Positions 30,824-38,327 of a DNA stretch of 38,327 bases are shown here, piece after piece. A program made the translations under genes and the position numbers. This DNA comes from PNAI01 sp964575715 (GTDB lineage: Bacteria; Pseudomonadota; Alphaproteobacteria; Rhizobiales; Xanthobacteraceae). The stretch lies in the NCBI GenBank assembly GCA_964575715.1, contig CAZNSG010000110.1, positions 1-38,327 of the forward strand. The letters run 5' to 3'. The notes beneath the pieces are model-generated. The model searched no databases, was not told where the DNA came from, and worked only from the letters and a program-made list of their open reading frames with translations. Positions within the stretch are counted from its first letter, which is position 1, and the number at the start of each line of letters is the position of its first letter.

Positions 30824-32293
30824 ATGGCCTTGACCGACACCGCCCATGAGCCGCGCGTCGCCTACCGCGACGGCCTGCGCGGCTGGCTCGACCAAGTCCA
30901 GCGCATGGGCGAATTGCTGCACGTCAACGGCGCGCACTGGGACGTCGAAATGGGCGCCATCACCCACATGCTCACCGAAAAAAGCGGCGGCACCGCGCCC
31001 GCGATTCTGTTCGACGAGGTGCCGGGATACCCAAAGGGCTTCCGTACGCTCTACGGCCACTTTTCCTCGATCCGCCGCGTTGCGCTCACGCTCGGCTTGC
31101 CGCTCAAATACGACCGCAAGGTCGATATCGTGAATCGCTATCATCAACGCATGCAGAATTTGAAAACGCTGGCGCCGCGTTTCGTCAAGGACGGGCCGGT
31201 CCTGCAGAACGTGATCGAAGGCGATAAGATCGACGTGCTGAAATTCCCGGTGCCGCGCCACCACGAACTCGACAAGGCGCGCTTCATCGGCACCGGCGAT
31301 TGCGTGATGACCAAGGATCCCGACGACGGCTGGTTCAATCTCGGCGCCTATCGCGCCCAGGTCTACGACGGCAAGACGGTGGGCTGCCAGATTACCGAGG
31401 GCAAGCACGGCCGCATCCACCGCGACAAATATTTCGAGCGCGGCCAGCCCATGAAGGTGGTGATCTTGTGCGGCCAGGACCCGCTCTTATTCATGCTGGC
31501 GTCGAGCCCGCTGCCGGAAGTGAGCGAGCTCGACGTTGCCGGCGGCCTGCGCGGCGAGCCGGTCGACGTGGTGCGCGGTCCCTACACCGGCTTTCCAATC
31601 CCGGCCGATTGCGAGATCGCGCTCGAAGGCGAAACTGTGCCCGGCCAAGTGCGTCCCGAAGGGCCGTTCGGCGAGTGGATGGGCTACTACTCCGACGACA
31701 CCGTGCCGCGGCCCTATGTCAATGTGAAAACCATCCTCTACCGCAACGATCCGATCCTGTGCTGCGCGCCGCAGCATAAGCCGGTGGACGAGACCGGGCT
31801 GCTCAAAGGTATCGCGGGCGCCGCTCAAATCTGGCGCGCGCTCGAGGCCTGCGGCGTGCCGGAAGTGCGTGGGGTGTGGAACCACGAGGCCGGTCCCGCC
31901 ACGCGCTTCACCGTGATCCAAATCAAGCAGCGTTATCCCGGCCACGCGCGCCAGGTGCTGCATGTGGCGGCGGCCTGCCAGGGCGGCGCCTATGCGGGGA
32001 AGTGGACCGTGGTGGTGGACGAAGACATCGATGCCGGCGAGCTCGACCAGGTGCTGTGGGCCATGTGCACGCGCTTCGATCCCAAGACCGACATCGATCT
32101 GATCCAGAAAGCCTGGGCATCCAAACGCGACCCGCTCTATCTGCCCGGTAACTTCAACAACCGGATTCTAGTCGACGCCTGCATTCCCTATGACAAGAAG
32201 CTCGCCGGCACGTTCCCCGCCGTGGTGGACGTGAGCGGCGATCTGCGCGCCAAGCTGCGCGCCAAGTTCCCGCATATCTTTCCGCCGATGTGA
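30824..32293 (+). CDS. UbiD family decarboxylase (third copy)
   Basis: The 489-residue protein has R177 (NLGAYRAQ), E279 and E284 (PEGPFGEWMGYY), the same spacing as the first copy at 4830 to which it is clearly closer than to the second. GGGAG before ATG 30824 supports the start. It is a prenyl-FMN-dependent (de)carboxylase of unknown substrate. It is followed by a repeat and then a Bug receptor on the same strand. Three paralogues in one window suggest distinct acids or steps. Confidence 0.92.
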   Translation: MALTDTAHEPRVAYRDGLRGWLDQVQRMGELLHVNGAHWDVEMGAITHMLTEKSGGTAPAILFDEVPGYPKGFRTLYGHFSSIRRVALTLGLPLKYDRKVDIVNRYHQRMQNLKTLAPRFVKDGPVLQNVIEGDKIDVLKFPVPRHHELDKARFIGTGDCVMTKDPDDGWFNLGAYRAQVYDGKTVGCQITEGKHGRIHRDKYFERGQPMKVVILCGQDPLLFMLASSPLPEVSELDVAGGLRGEPVDVVRGPYTGFPIPADCEIALEGETVPGQVRPEGPFGEWMGYYSDDTVPRPYVNVKTILYRNDPILCCAPQHKPVDETGLLKGIAGAAQIWRALEACGVPEVRGVWNHEAGPATRFTVIQIKQRYPGHARQVLHVAAACQGGAYAGKWTVVVDEDIDAGELDQVLWAMCTRFDPKTDIDLIQKAWASKRDPLYLPGNFNNRILVDACIPYDKKLAGTFPAVVDVSGDLRAKLRAKFPHIFPPM

Positions 32294-32315
32294 GATGCAA
32301 ATGCAACATTCTCCC

Positions 32316-32510
32316 GGCCTCATGGTGAGGAGCCGCGCGCAGCGCGGCGTCTCGAAGCATCGCAAGTCGGCTATAGCCGACTTGCGCACTCAAATATGCC
32401 GATCTCGGGTAAACCCGAGATCGGTGGCCGCCCCATCCTTCGAGACGCGCCCATCGCAGCCAAGTATACGCAGGCTGCGCCTGCTATGGGGCGCTCCTCA
32501 GGATGAGGGC
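32316..32510. repeat. Nested composite repeat (outer palindrome with two inner repeat modules)
   Basis: Outer ends GGCCTCATGGTGAGGAGC and GCTCCTCAGGATGAGG match 24545-24750. Inside are the two-hairpin unit (32361-32386 with arms CGCAAGTCGGCT/AGCCGACTTGCG; 12-base spacer; 32399-32424 identical to 11905-11930) and the 39-base hairpin block 32451-32489 shared with 24691-24729. One repeat family is inserted in another. Confidence 0.85.
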
Positions 32511-32540
32511 GAATCAATTCAGCTTCCAAGGAGCTAACCC

Positions 32541-33554
32541 ATGCGCCGCCTTGCAATTGCTACAGCTGTTACCCTCATTGCAGTTATTGGATCTACACAT
32601 GCGCAGAGCGTCGAGGAGTTCTACAAGGGCAAGACCATCAACCTGCTGATCGGCTTTTCGGTCGGCGGCGGCTACGACCTCTATGCGCGGCATCTGGCGC
32701 GCTACATGGGCAAGCACATTGCGGGCAAGCCCACGATTGTGCCGCAGAACATGGCGGGCGCCGGCAGCTTGCGCGCGGCGAATTTTATCTACACGGCGGC
32801 GCCCAAGGACGGCACCGTGTTCGGCACGTTCGCCCGCACCACCGGCATCAATCCGCTGTTGGAGAGCGGTGCGACCTTCGACGGCACCAAGTTCGCCTGG
32901 CTCGGCAGCGTAACCAACGACATCAGCACCTGCGTGACCTGGCACACCTCGGCGGTCAAAACCTGGAAGGACTTTCTGGAGAAACCGGTGACGCTCGGCG
33001 GGCAGGCGCCAAGCTCCGAGCCGGACATTTTCGCCAACCTCTATAAGAATGTGTTCGGCGCCAAGGTGAAGCTGGTGGCCGGCTATCCCGGCACCAACGA
33101 GATCGCGCTCGCCATGGAGCGCGGCGAGGTCGAGGGCCTGTGCGGACTGTCCTGGAGCACGCTCAAGACCCGGCATGCGCAATGGATGCGGGATAAGAAG
33201 ATCAACATCATCGTGCAGGCGTCGTTCAAGAAGGAGCCGGAGCTCGGTAATATCCCGCTGGTGATCGATCAGACCAGCGATCCGGAGAAGTTGCAGATTC
33301 TAAAGCTGTTCCTGGCGGCGCAGGAGATGGCGCGGCCGTTCGCGGCGCCGCCCGGAATCCCGGACGATCGCAAGGCCGCACTGACCGCGGCGTTCGACGC
33401 CACCATGAAGGATGCGGAATACCTGGCCGAGGCGGCAAAACTCAACATCGACGTCAATCCGGTCGACGGCAAGGCGATCGACAAGCTTCTCGCCGAGCTT
33501 TACGCCACGCCCAAGGATGTTCTCGCCAAGGCGGGGCAGGCTGCCGCCAGGTAG
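32541..33554 (+). CDS. Bug-like solute-binding protein (third, divergent copy)
   Basis: The 337-residue protein has a signal peptide (MRRLAIATAVTLIAVIGSTHAQS) and a divergent Bug core: VEEFYKGKTINLLIGFSVGGGYDLYAR, VPQNMAGAGSLRAANFIY, APKDGTVFGTF. The G-G-G-Y-D-L-Y-A-R variant marks a subgroup distinct from the two other Bug proteins here, often found in rhizobia without TctAB. AAGGAG lies 9 bases ahead of the ATG. It probably serves the same substrate range as the UbiD gene upstream, by position. Confidence 0.88.
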   Translation: MRRLAIATAVTLIAVIGSTHAQSVEEFYKGKTINLLIGFSVGGGYDLYARHLARYMGKHIAGKPTIVPQNMAGAGSLRAANFIYTAAPKDGTVFGTFARTTGINPLLESGATFDGTKFAWLGSVTNDISTCVTWHTSAVKTWKDFLEKPVTLGGQAPSSEPDIFANLYKNVFGAKVKLVAGYPGTNEIALAMERGEVEGLCGLSWSTLKTRHAQWMRDKKINIIVQASFKKEPELGNIPLVIDQTSDPEKLQILKLFLAAQEMARPFAAPPGIPDDRKAALTAAFDATMKDAEYLAEAAKLNIDVNPVDGKAIDKLLAELYATPKDVLAKAGQAAAR

Positions 33555-33644
33555 CAGCGGCCGCGTGCATCCCTTAATCGTTCGCCGTCATCCGGAAGAC
33601 TTGTTTCGGATGCATGCGGCGCCGACCATCAAATCGACCGGAAT

Positions 33645-34253
33645 ATGAGCAGCAATCATCCTGGATTTTTCCAAGGCACCGAGATGCCTGACGCCGGATG
33701 GTGGGAAGCGCTCTGGCCCGATCCCGCCGGGGTGCTTGCCGCAGTGGGCATCAAAGGCGGCATGGACGTGATCGATCTATGCTCCGGCGATGGCTGGTTC
33801 ACGCTGCAAATTGCCAAGATCGCCAGTCGCGTCGTTGCGGTCGACATCGATGCAAAACTGCTGGAGGTGGCGCGGCATCGTCTTGCGGAAAGCGGCATGA
33901 CCAATTGCGAATTGGTGGTGGGCGATGCCTACGACCTCGTCAAGCTCGCGCCCCGCCCGGCCGACTTTGTTTTCCTGGCGAATGCGTTTCATGGCGTTCC
34001 CGACCAGCCTCGGCTTGCCCGCGCCGTGCACGGCGTACTAAAGCCAGGCGGCCACTTTGCCGTCGTCAACTGGCACCGGCGCCGGCGCGAGGAAACCACA
34101 ATCCTGGGCGAGCCGCGCGGACCAAGAACGGAATTGCGAATGTCGCCGCAACAGACGATAGAAGCGATCGAACCGAGCGGCCTGAAACTTGCTCAACTGG
34201 TCGAAGTGCCGCCCTATCACTACGGCGCCGTGTTCGAGCGGCGGCGGACCTGA
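33645..34253 (+). CDS. Class I SAM-dependent methyltransferase
   Basis: The 202-residue protein has a complete Rossmann methyltransferase core: motif I VIDLCSGDGWFTLQIA, acidic loop VVAVDID, motif with VVGDAYD, and the LKPGGHFAVVNW strand. Similar proteins act on small molecules or arsenicals, but no substrate marker is visible. It opens a tight pair: the phosphorylase start lies 8 bases after its stop. Confidence 0.85.
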   Translation: MSSNHPGFFQGTEMPDAGWWEALWPDPAGVLAAVGIKGGMDVIDLCSGDGWFTLQIAKIASRVVAVDIDAKLLEVARHRLAESGMTNCELVVGDAYDLVKLAPRPADFVFLANAFHGVPDQPRLARAVHGVLKPGGHFAVVNWHRRRREETTILGEPRGPRTELRMSPQQTIEAIEPSGLKLAQLVEVPPYHYGAVFERRRT

Positions 34254-34261
34254 GAACATAT

Positions 34262-35050
34262 ATGCCGTCGATCCAGGATAAGAAGAATATTTCATCTCCA
34301 TCGGTTTTTTTGCCGGCGGCGCTGCTGCGCGAAGCGCGCCGGCAGAAAGGCCTTGCCGCCGACAACGTGCCGCCGGTCTGCATTCTCGATCCGGACGGCG
34401 ATCTCGTCCGCCGCCTGCGCCAGACCGGGCAGGCGACGCCCTTCGCAAACTGGCCGTGCTACCACACCAAGCTCGATACGTTCTCGCTTGCCGGCCGCAG
34501 TGTCGGAATTGTCGGCTGCGCGGTTGGCGCGCCCTTTGCTGTTTTGATCGCTGAGCAATTGTTTGCCAGCGGCTGCCGATTCTTGCTGAGTCTCACGTCA
34601 GCGGGCCAGATTACGGCGGCCGGTCCGACGCCCTACTTTGTCATCATCGATCGCGCATTGCGCGATGAAGGCACGAGCTACCATTACGCCGCGCCCGCCG
34701 ACTATGCCGAAGCCGACCCGCGCCTGGTCGCACTGGCCGCCGACGCGCTCAAGCGGAAGGATCAGCGCGTCGTTGTCGGTGCGAGCTGGACCACGGACGC
34801 CCCGTTTCGCGAAACCGCCGACGCGATAGCAGCCAGCCGATCGCTGGGCGTGCTCGCGGTCGAGATGGAGGCCGCCGCGCTCTACGCTTTCGCGCGCAAG
34901 TCCGGCGCGCAGGTTCTGTGCCTCGCTCACGTCACGAACAAAATGGGCCTGGCGGGACGCGATTTCGAGAAGGGCGAGGCCGACGGCACCGCCGCTGCCC
35001 TGGCGGTGCTCGAAACAATTGTGGGTGTGATGAGCTTCGATTCCCCATGA
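34262..35050 (+). CDS. Nucleoside phosphorylase (PNP/UDP family)
   Basis: The 262-residue protein has PNP/UDP-family traits: the phosphate-site segment GCAVGAPFAVLIAEQL, SLTSAGQI in the ring-fold centre, and VEMEAAALYAFA, whose glutamate binds ribose. Such enzymes cleave nucleosides or 5'-methylthioadenosine-type compounds with phosphate. Pairing with a methyltransferase hints at handling of a SAM by-product or a methylated nucleoside; this is inference. The frame extends upstream through the methyltransferase gene but ATG 34262 fits the family start. Confidence 0.83.
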   Translation: MPSIQDKKNISSPSVFLPAALLREARRQKGLAADNVPPVCILDPDGDLVRRLRQTGQATPFANWPCYHTKLDTFSLAGRSVGIVGCAVGAPFAVLIAEQLFASGCRFLLSLTSAGQITAAGPTPYFVIIDRALRDEGTSYHYAAPADYAEADPRLVALAADALKRKDQRVVVGASWTTDAPFRETADAIAASRSLGVLAVEMEAAALYAFARKSGAQVLCLAHVTNKMGLAGRDFEKGEADGTAAALAVLETIVGVMSFDSP

Positions 35051-35130
35051 CGCTCGGGATCGCGAAGATTCATCGTTCGTGTAGATTAGAGCAGCGTCGA
35101 GCAGAGCGTACACCGCATCTGCTTGATTTA

Positions 35131-35251
35131 CCTCCCCCTGAAAAGGGGAGGTCGGTTTGCGTCAGCAAACCGGGTGGGGGTCGAAAGCAGTGCAACAAAT
35201 CGATTCTGTATTGACCCCCTCCCTGACCCTCCCCCTTTCAGGGGGAGGGAA
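35131..35251. repeat. GC-rich palindromic intergenic repeat (full copy)
   Basis: ACCTCCCCCTGAAAAGGGGAGG at the left (halves pair as a stem) and ACCCTCCCCCTTTCAGGGGG at the right, with inner GGGTGGGGGTC / GACCCCCTCCC blocks. It fills most of the 252-base gap before the second large-subunit gene. Confidence 0.8.
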
Positions 35252-35302
35252 TGGTGCCGACGGTCAGCTCGATACCGCTCTAGGGAAAATGAGAGTGAAC
35301 GC

Positions 35303-37624
35303 ATGCCTTCCCTGATCGGCGCGCGCATCCCCCGTCTCGAGGACGAGCCGCTGTTGCGCGGCCACGGACGCTTTGTCGATGACATCGCGCTGCCCGGCAT
35401 GTGGCATGTCGCTTTCGTGCGCAGCCCGCATCCGCACGCGCTCATTCGCGGCATCGAGAAGAACGCGGCACTCGCACTGCCCGGCGTGCATGCGGTGCTC
35501 ACCCTCGACGACCTCGCCAAGGTCATGGTCCAGCGCCGGATGGTGCGGCACTCCAACTCCGGCCTGCCGCTTGCGAAAGCATGGCTGTTCGCGCTCGCCG
35601 ATGGCGAAGTGTGCTATGTCGGCGAGCCGGTGGCGCTCTTGGTCGCGGACGATCGCTATATTGCGGAAGACGCCGCCGCGCTGGTCGCGGTCGATTACGA
35701 CGTGCAGCCCTATGTGGCCGATGTGCGCAAGGCGGCGGACTCAGCCCCGATCCGCCGCGAGCTCGCATCCAATGTGATCGCCACCTACAAGGTCGGCTTT
35801 GGCGACACCGACGCGGCGTTCAAGAATGCCAAGCATGTCTTTCGCCAAGAGCTGTGGCAGCATCGCGGCGCCGCGCACTCCATCGAAACGCGCGGGCTGG
35901 TGGCGGAGCTGCGCGGCAGCGACGGCGGCATCACCGTTCATGCCTCGACGCAAAAGTCGCATGACCTGCAGCAGACGCTGACCTCGCTGCTCGATCTCGA
36001 CGAGCGCCTGCGCGTGGTCGCGCCCGATATCGGCGGCGGCTTCGGCGCCAAGCTGTGCGTCTATTCCGAGGATGTCGCGGTGGTGGCGGCGGCCAGATTG
36101 CTCAAGCGCTCGCTCAAATGGATCGAGGACCGGCGCGAGTATTGCACCAACGCCGTGCACGAGCGCGACCAGTATTGGACGCTCGAAATCGCGACCGATG
36201 CCGACGCCAAGGTGCTCGGCATTCGCGGAAAGCTGCTGCACGACACCGGCGCCTACACGATACAAGATCCGAACATTCCGTATAACTCCGCCTCCACCAT
36301 GAGCGGTCCCTACGTCATTCCCGCGCTCGCCATCGACGTCACCATCGCGATGACCAACAAGACGCCGGTGTCCTCGGTGCGCGGCGCGGGATATCCGCAA
36401 GGAGCCTTCGCCATGGAACGGCTGCTCGATCTAATCGCGCGCGAACTTAAACTTGACCGCGCCGAAGTGCGCCGCCGCAATCTCATTCCCAGCGAGAAGA
36501 TGCCTTACCAAAAGCCGATCAAGGCGCGCTCGGGCGTCACCATCCAATACGACAGCGGCGATTATCCCGCCTGCCAAGCGGAGGCGCTCAAAGCCGCGGG
36601 CTGGGATGATTTTCCCCAGCGCCAGGCGGATGCCCGCAGGCAAGGCCGCTATCTCGGCATCGGGCTTGCGCATGGCGTCAAGGGCACCGGGCGCGGGCCG
36701 TTCGAGTCGGGATTGGTGCGCATCTCGCGCACCGGGCGCGTCACCGTGTTCACCGGCGCGGCCGCGATCGGGCAGGGGCTGCAGACGGCGCTGGCGCAAA
36801 TTTGCGCGAGCGAGCTTGGGCTCGCGGCGCAGGATGTGCAGGTGGTGGCCGGCGACACCGCCGGCGTCTCGCTGGGACTGGGCGCGTTTGCCAGCCGGCA
36901 GACCGTCACGGCGGGATCGTCGGTGCTGCTCGCGGCCAGGGCGGTGGCGACCAAGGCGCGCAAAGTGGCGAGTCACATGCTGGAAGCCGACGAACGCGAT
37001 CTGGAGATTTCCAATGGTGAAGTGCGCGTTGCCGGCGCGCCGCAACTCGCGGTGAAACTTTCCGAGATCGCGCGCATTTTGCAGGGTGCGCCCGGTTACG
37101 GCTTTCCGCCCGGCGTCGATCCCGGCCTGGAAGCCAACGTCAATCACCGCACCGACGCGCTTTCCTATGCGAATGGCTGCCATGTCGCCGAGGTCGAGGT
37201 CGATGCGGAAACCGGCGGCGTGCGCATTTTGCGCTATGTGGCGCTGCAAGACTCCGGCGTGCTGATCAATCCCATGATGGTGGATGGCCAAGTCCACGGC
37301 GGCGTGGCGCACGGCATCGGCAATGCGCTCTTAGAATGGATGGGCTACGACGATGCCGGCCAGCCGGTGACCACGACGCTTGCCGATTATCTGCTGCCGA
37401 CGGCCACCGACGTGCCCATGCTGTCGACGATGTATAAAGAGACGCCATCGCCGCTTAATCCGCTTGGCGTCAAGGGCGTGGGCGAGTCCGGCACGATTCC
37501 GGCGGCGGCGGCGATCGTCTCCGCCATCGAAAACGCACTGGAACCCTTCGGCGTGCATATCGCGCAGGTACCGATCAGGCCGGAAAAGCTCCTTGAATTG
37601 ATCCGCGCCGGTCGCTCGGCATAG
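35303..37624 (+). CDS. Xanthine dehydrogenase family protein, molybdopterin-binding large subunit (second copy)
   Basis: The 773-residue protein shows the full large-subunit layout: GARIPRLEDEPLLRGHGRFVDDI at the start, VAPDIGGGFGAKLCVYSED for Mo-cofactor binding, SSVRGAGYPQGAFAMERLLD, and GVKGVGESG with catalytic Glu728. It is only distantly similar to the copy at 2360. No small or medium subunit adjoins it, so it must borrow the pair at 9305-10678, use distant genes, or act as a paralogue for another substrate. The start at 35303 has GAGAG 7 bases before; the frame upstream crosses a repeat and is not coding. Not form I CO dehydrogenase (no AYxCSFR). Confidence 0.9.
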   Translation: MPSLIGARIPRLEDEPLLRGHGRFVDDIALPGMWHVAFVRSPHPHALIRGIEKNAALALPGVHAVLTLDDLAKVMVQRRMVRHSNSGLPLAKAWLFALADGEVCYVGEPVALLVADDRYIAEDAAALVAVDYDVQPYVADVRKAADSAPIRRELASNVIATYKVGFGDTDAAFKNAKHVFRQELWQHRGAAHSIETRGLVAELRGSDGGITVHASTQKSHDLQQTLTSLLDLDERLRVVAPDIGGGFGAKLCVYSEDVAVVAAARLLKRSLKWIEDRREYCTNAVHERDQYWTLEIATDADAKVLGIRGKLLHDTGAYTIQDPNIPYNSASTMSGPYVIPALAIDVTIAMTNKTPVSSVRGAGYPQGAFAMERLLDLIARELKLDRAEVRRRNLIPSEKMPYQKPIKARSGVTIQYDSGDYPACQAEALKAAGWDDFPQRQADARRQGRYLGIGLAHGVKGTGRGPFESGLVRISRTGRVTVFTGAAAIGQGLQTALAQICASELGLAAQDVQVVAGDTAGVSLGLGAFASRQTVTAGSSVLLAARAVATKARKVASHMLEADERDLEISNGEVRVAGAPQLAVKLSEIARILQGAPGYGFPPGVDPGLEANVNHRTDALSYANGCHVAEVEVDAETGGVRILRYVALQDSGVLINPMMVDGQVHGGVAHGIGNALLEWMGYDDAGQPVTTTLADYLLPTATDVPMLSTMYKETPSPLNPLGVKGVGESGTIPAAAAIVSAIENALEPFGVHIAQVPIRPEKLLELIRAGRSA

Positions 37625-37745
37625 GCGTCTTTGGGCGCTTTGGCTTGCCGTGATGAGTGGAAAGGTTCATGCTTTGCGATCAACAGGCTACTGCGGAATT
37701 CCATGGCGCATTGCGCGATGGGTCGCCCGCTAAGGAGCAAAACTC

Positions 37746-38135
37746 ATGTCCTATTCGATCAAGCTAGCGGCAGCCGCCGCGTTCGCATTTACATTTGTCG
37801 CGCTGCCGGCGGCGGCAGCGCCTGCCGCGAATATCGATAGCCTCGCCAGCAAGCTCGCCGCCCCCGGTGACGTGGAAACGGTACAGTGGCGCAGGCGGGG
37901 TTGGGGCTATGGCGCGGGCTTCGGCACCGGTGTGATCATCGGTGGGGTCTACGGCGCACCTTATTACTATCCTTCCGGCCCCTATTACCCGGGTCCGTAT
38001 TATTATCGCGGGCCATCCTACTACAGCGCGCCGTCCAGCGACGCGGTCGCCTACTGCATGCGGCGGTTTCGCTCGTATGACCCGCGCTCAGGGACCTATC
38101 TCGGCTTCGACGGCCTGCGACATCCTTGCCCGTGA
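37746..38135 (+). CDS. BA14K-family exported protein
   Basis: The 129-residue protein has a signal peptide ending PAAAAPA, a glycine/tyrosine/proline-rich middle (about 52-98, with PYYYPSGPYYPGPYYY), and the BA14K motif AYCMRRFRSYDPRSGTYLG with the final HPCP, two cysteines likely disulfide-linked. BA14K proteins are rhizobial/Brucella envelope proteins with lectin-like activity reported for Brucella. AAGGAG-like sequence precedes the ATG. Confidence 0.85.
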   Translation: MSYSIKLAAAAAFAFTFVALPAAAAPAANIDSLASKLAAPGDVETVQWRRRGWGYGAGFGTGVIIGGVYGAPYYYPSGPYYPGPYYYRGPSYYSAPSSDAVAYCMRRFRSYDPRSGTYLGFDGLRHPCP

Positions 38136-38277
38136 ACGCGCTGGTCGCGCCGATGACGGGACCGGTTTAACCGGAAGACGCCTGTCCAAGTCGCAAGAGA
38201 TGCCGCCGATCCGAATGCCGTGCATTAGAGCCTTATCGGTCTGGGTGGAATCAGAGCCGGGTTCTGGCTTTTTGTTT

Positions 38278-38326
38278 GAGCATGATCTTTTCCGAAAACC
38301 GGTTCCCACTTTTCGGGATCATGCTC
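38278..38326. repeat. Palindromic dispersed repeat at right window edge
   Basis: GAGCATGATC...GATCATGCTC ends, with TTTTCCGAAAA-CCGG and ACTTTTCGG inside, form an imperfect 49-base palindrome. I recognise it as a dispersed intergenic element common in Bradyrhizobium-type genomes. The stretch 38136-38277 before it shows no gene. Confidence 0.8.
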
Positions 38327-38327
38327 T

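Noticed and set aside
34262..35050. Longer start for the nucleoside phosphorylase at 33698
   Set aside because: The extra 188 codons overlap the methyltransferase gene in another frame and are Arg/Cys-rich noise; ATG 34262 fits the family.
35123..35302. 60-codon N-terminal extension of the second large subunit
   Set aside because: It would be translated from the palindromic repeat; family alignment starts at RIPRLEDEPLLRGHGRFV just after ATG 35303.

Overview
The window reads as chromosomal DNA of a GC-rich alphaproteobacterium of the Hyphomicrobiales, most like the Bradyrhizobium/Rhodopseudomonas (Nitrobacteraceae) or Xanthobacteraceae group. The evidence is an alphaproteobacterial RpoH-type sigma factor, a BA14K-family protein, an SPW-repeat/PRC-barrel stress cluster, many Bug-type solute-binding proteins, and dense GC-rich palindromic intergenic repeats of the kind common in that group. 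No rRNA, tRNA or CRISPR array was found.

Layout. The left edge carries the first 16 codons of what looks like an IS630-type transposase on the minus strand. Then come a crotonase and a luciferase-like flavin oxidoreductase (minus strand, translationally coupled). A plus-strand block follows: molybdenum hydroxylase large subunit, UbiD-type decarboxylase, and [2Fe-2S] small subunit (2360-6793). After a damaged ParD/ParE module and a YadGH-like ABC exporter on the minus strand, an FAD-binding medium subunit and a second [2Fe-2S] subunit follow (9305-10678), then a Tat-exported alpha/beta hydrolase. From 12262 to 15689 is a stress/regulation segment: SPW-repeat and PRC-barrel proteins, two small proteins, rpoH, and a divergent Cys-rich MarR regulator with a 7Fe ferredoxin. 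From 15907 to 25780 come a haloacetate dehalogenase-like enzyme, two Bug proteins, a second UbiD, an amidohydrolase, an AliA-like acyl-CoA ligase and a quinone oxidoreductase-like MDR. A small island (HigBA plus an unknown membrane protein, 25884-27478) is bracketed by a duplicated, diverged 3' end of the MDR gene. After that come a TcuA-like flavoprotein, a lipoprotein, a third UbiD, a third Bug protein, a methyltransferase with a nucleoside phosphorylase, a second molybdenum hydroxylase large subunit and a BA14K protein.

Function. The recurring theme is catabolism of organic, probably aromatic or heteroaromatic, carboxylates: uptake receptors (Bug), CoA activation, molybdenum-dependent hydroxylation, UbiD (de)carboxylation, crotonase and alpha/beta-hydrolase steps. 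The parts list (UbiD, three-subunit Mo hydroxylase, CoA ligase, crotonase) resembles the published HMF/2-furoate pathway, but the substrate cannot be read from the sequence. No UbiX flavin prenyltransferase, molybdenum-insertion chaperone or TctAB membrane partner lies in the window, so these must be encoded elsewhere.

The most unusual signals are: a GC-rich intergenic palindrome that sits in frame inside the acyl-CoA ligase gene; a two-hairpin repeat unit whose copies differ by compensatory base-pair changes; back-to-back rpoH/marR promoters sharing one -35 region; and the MDR tail duplication flanking the toxin-antitoxin island.
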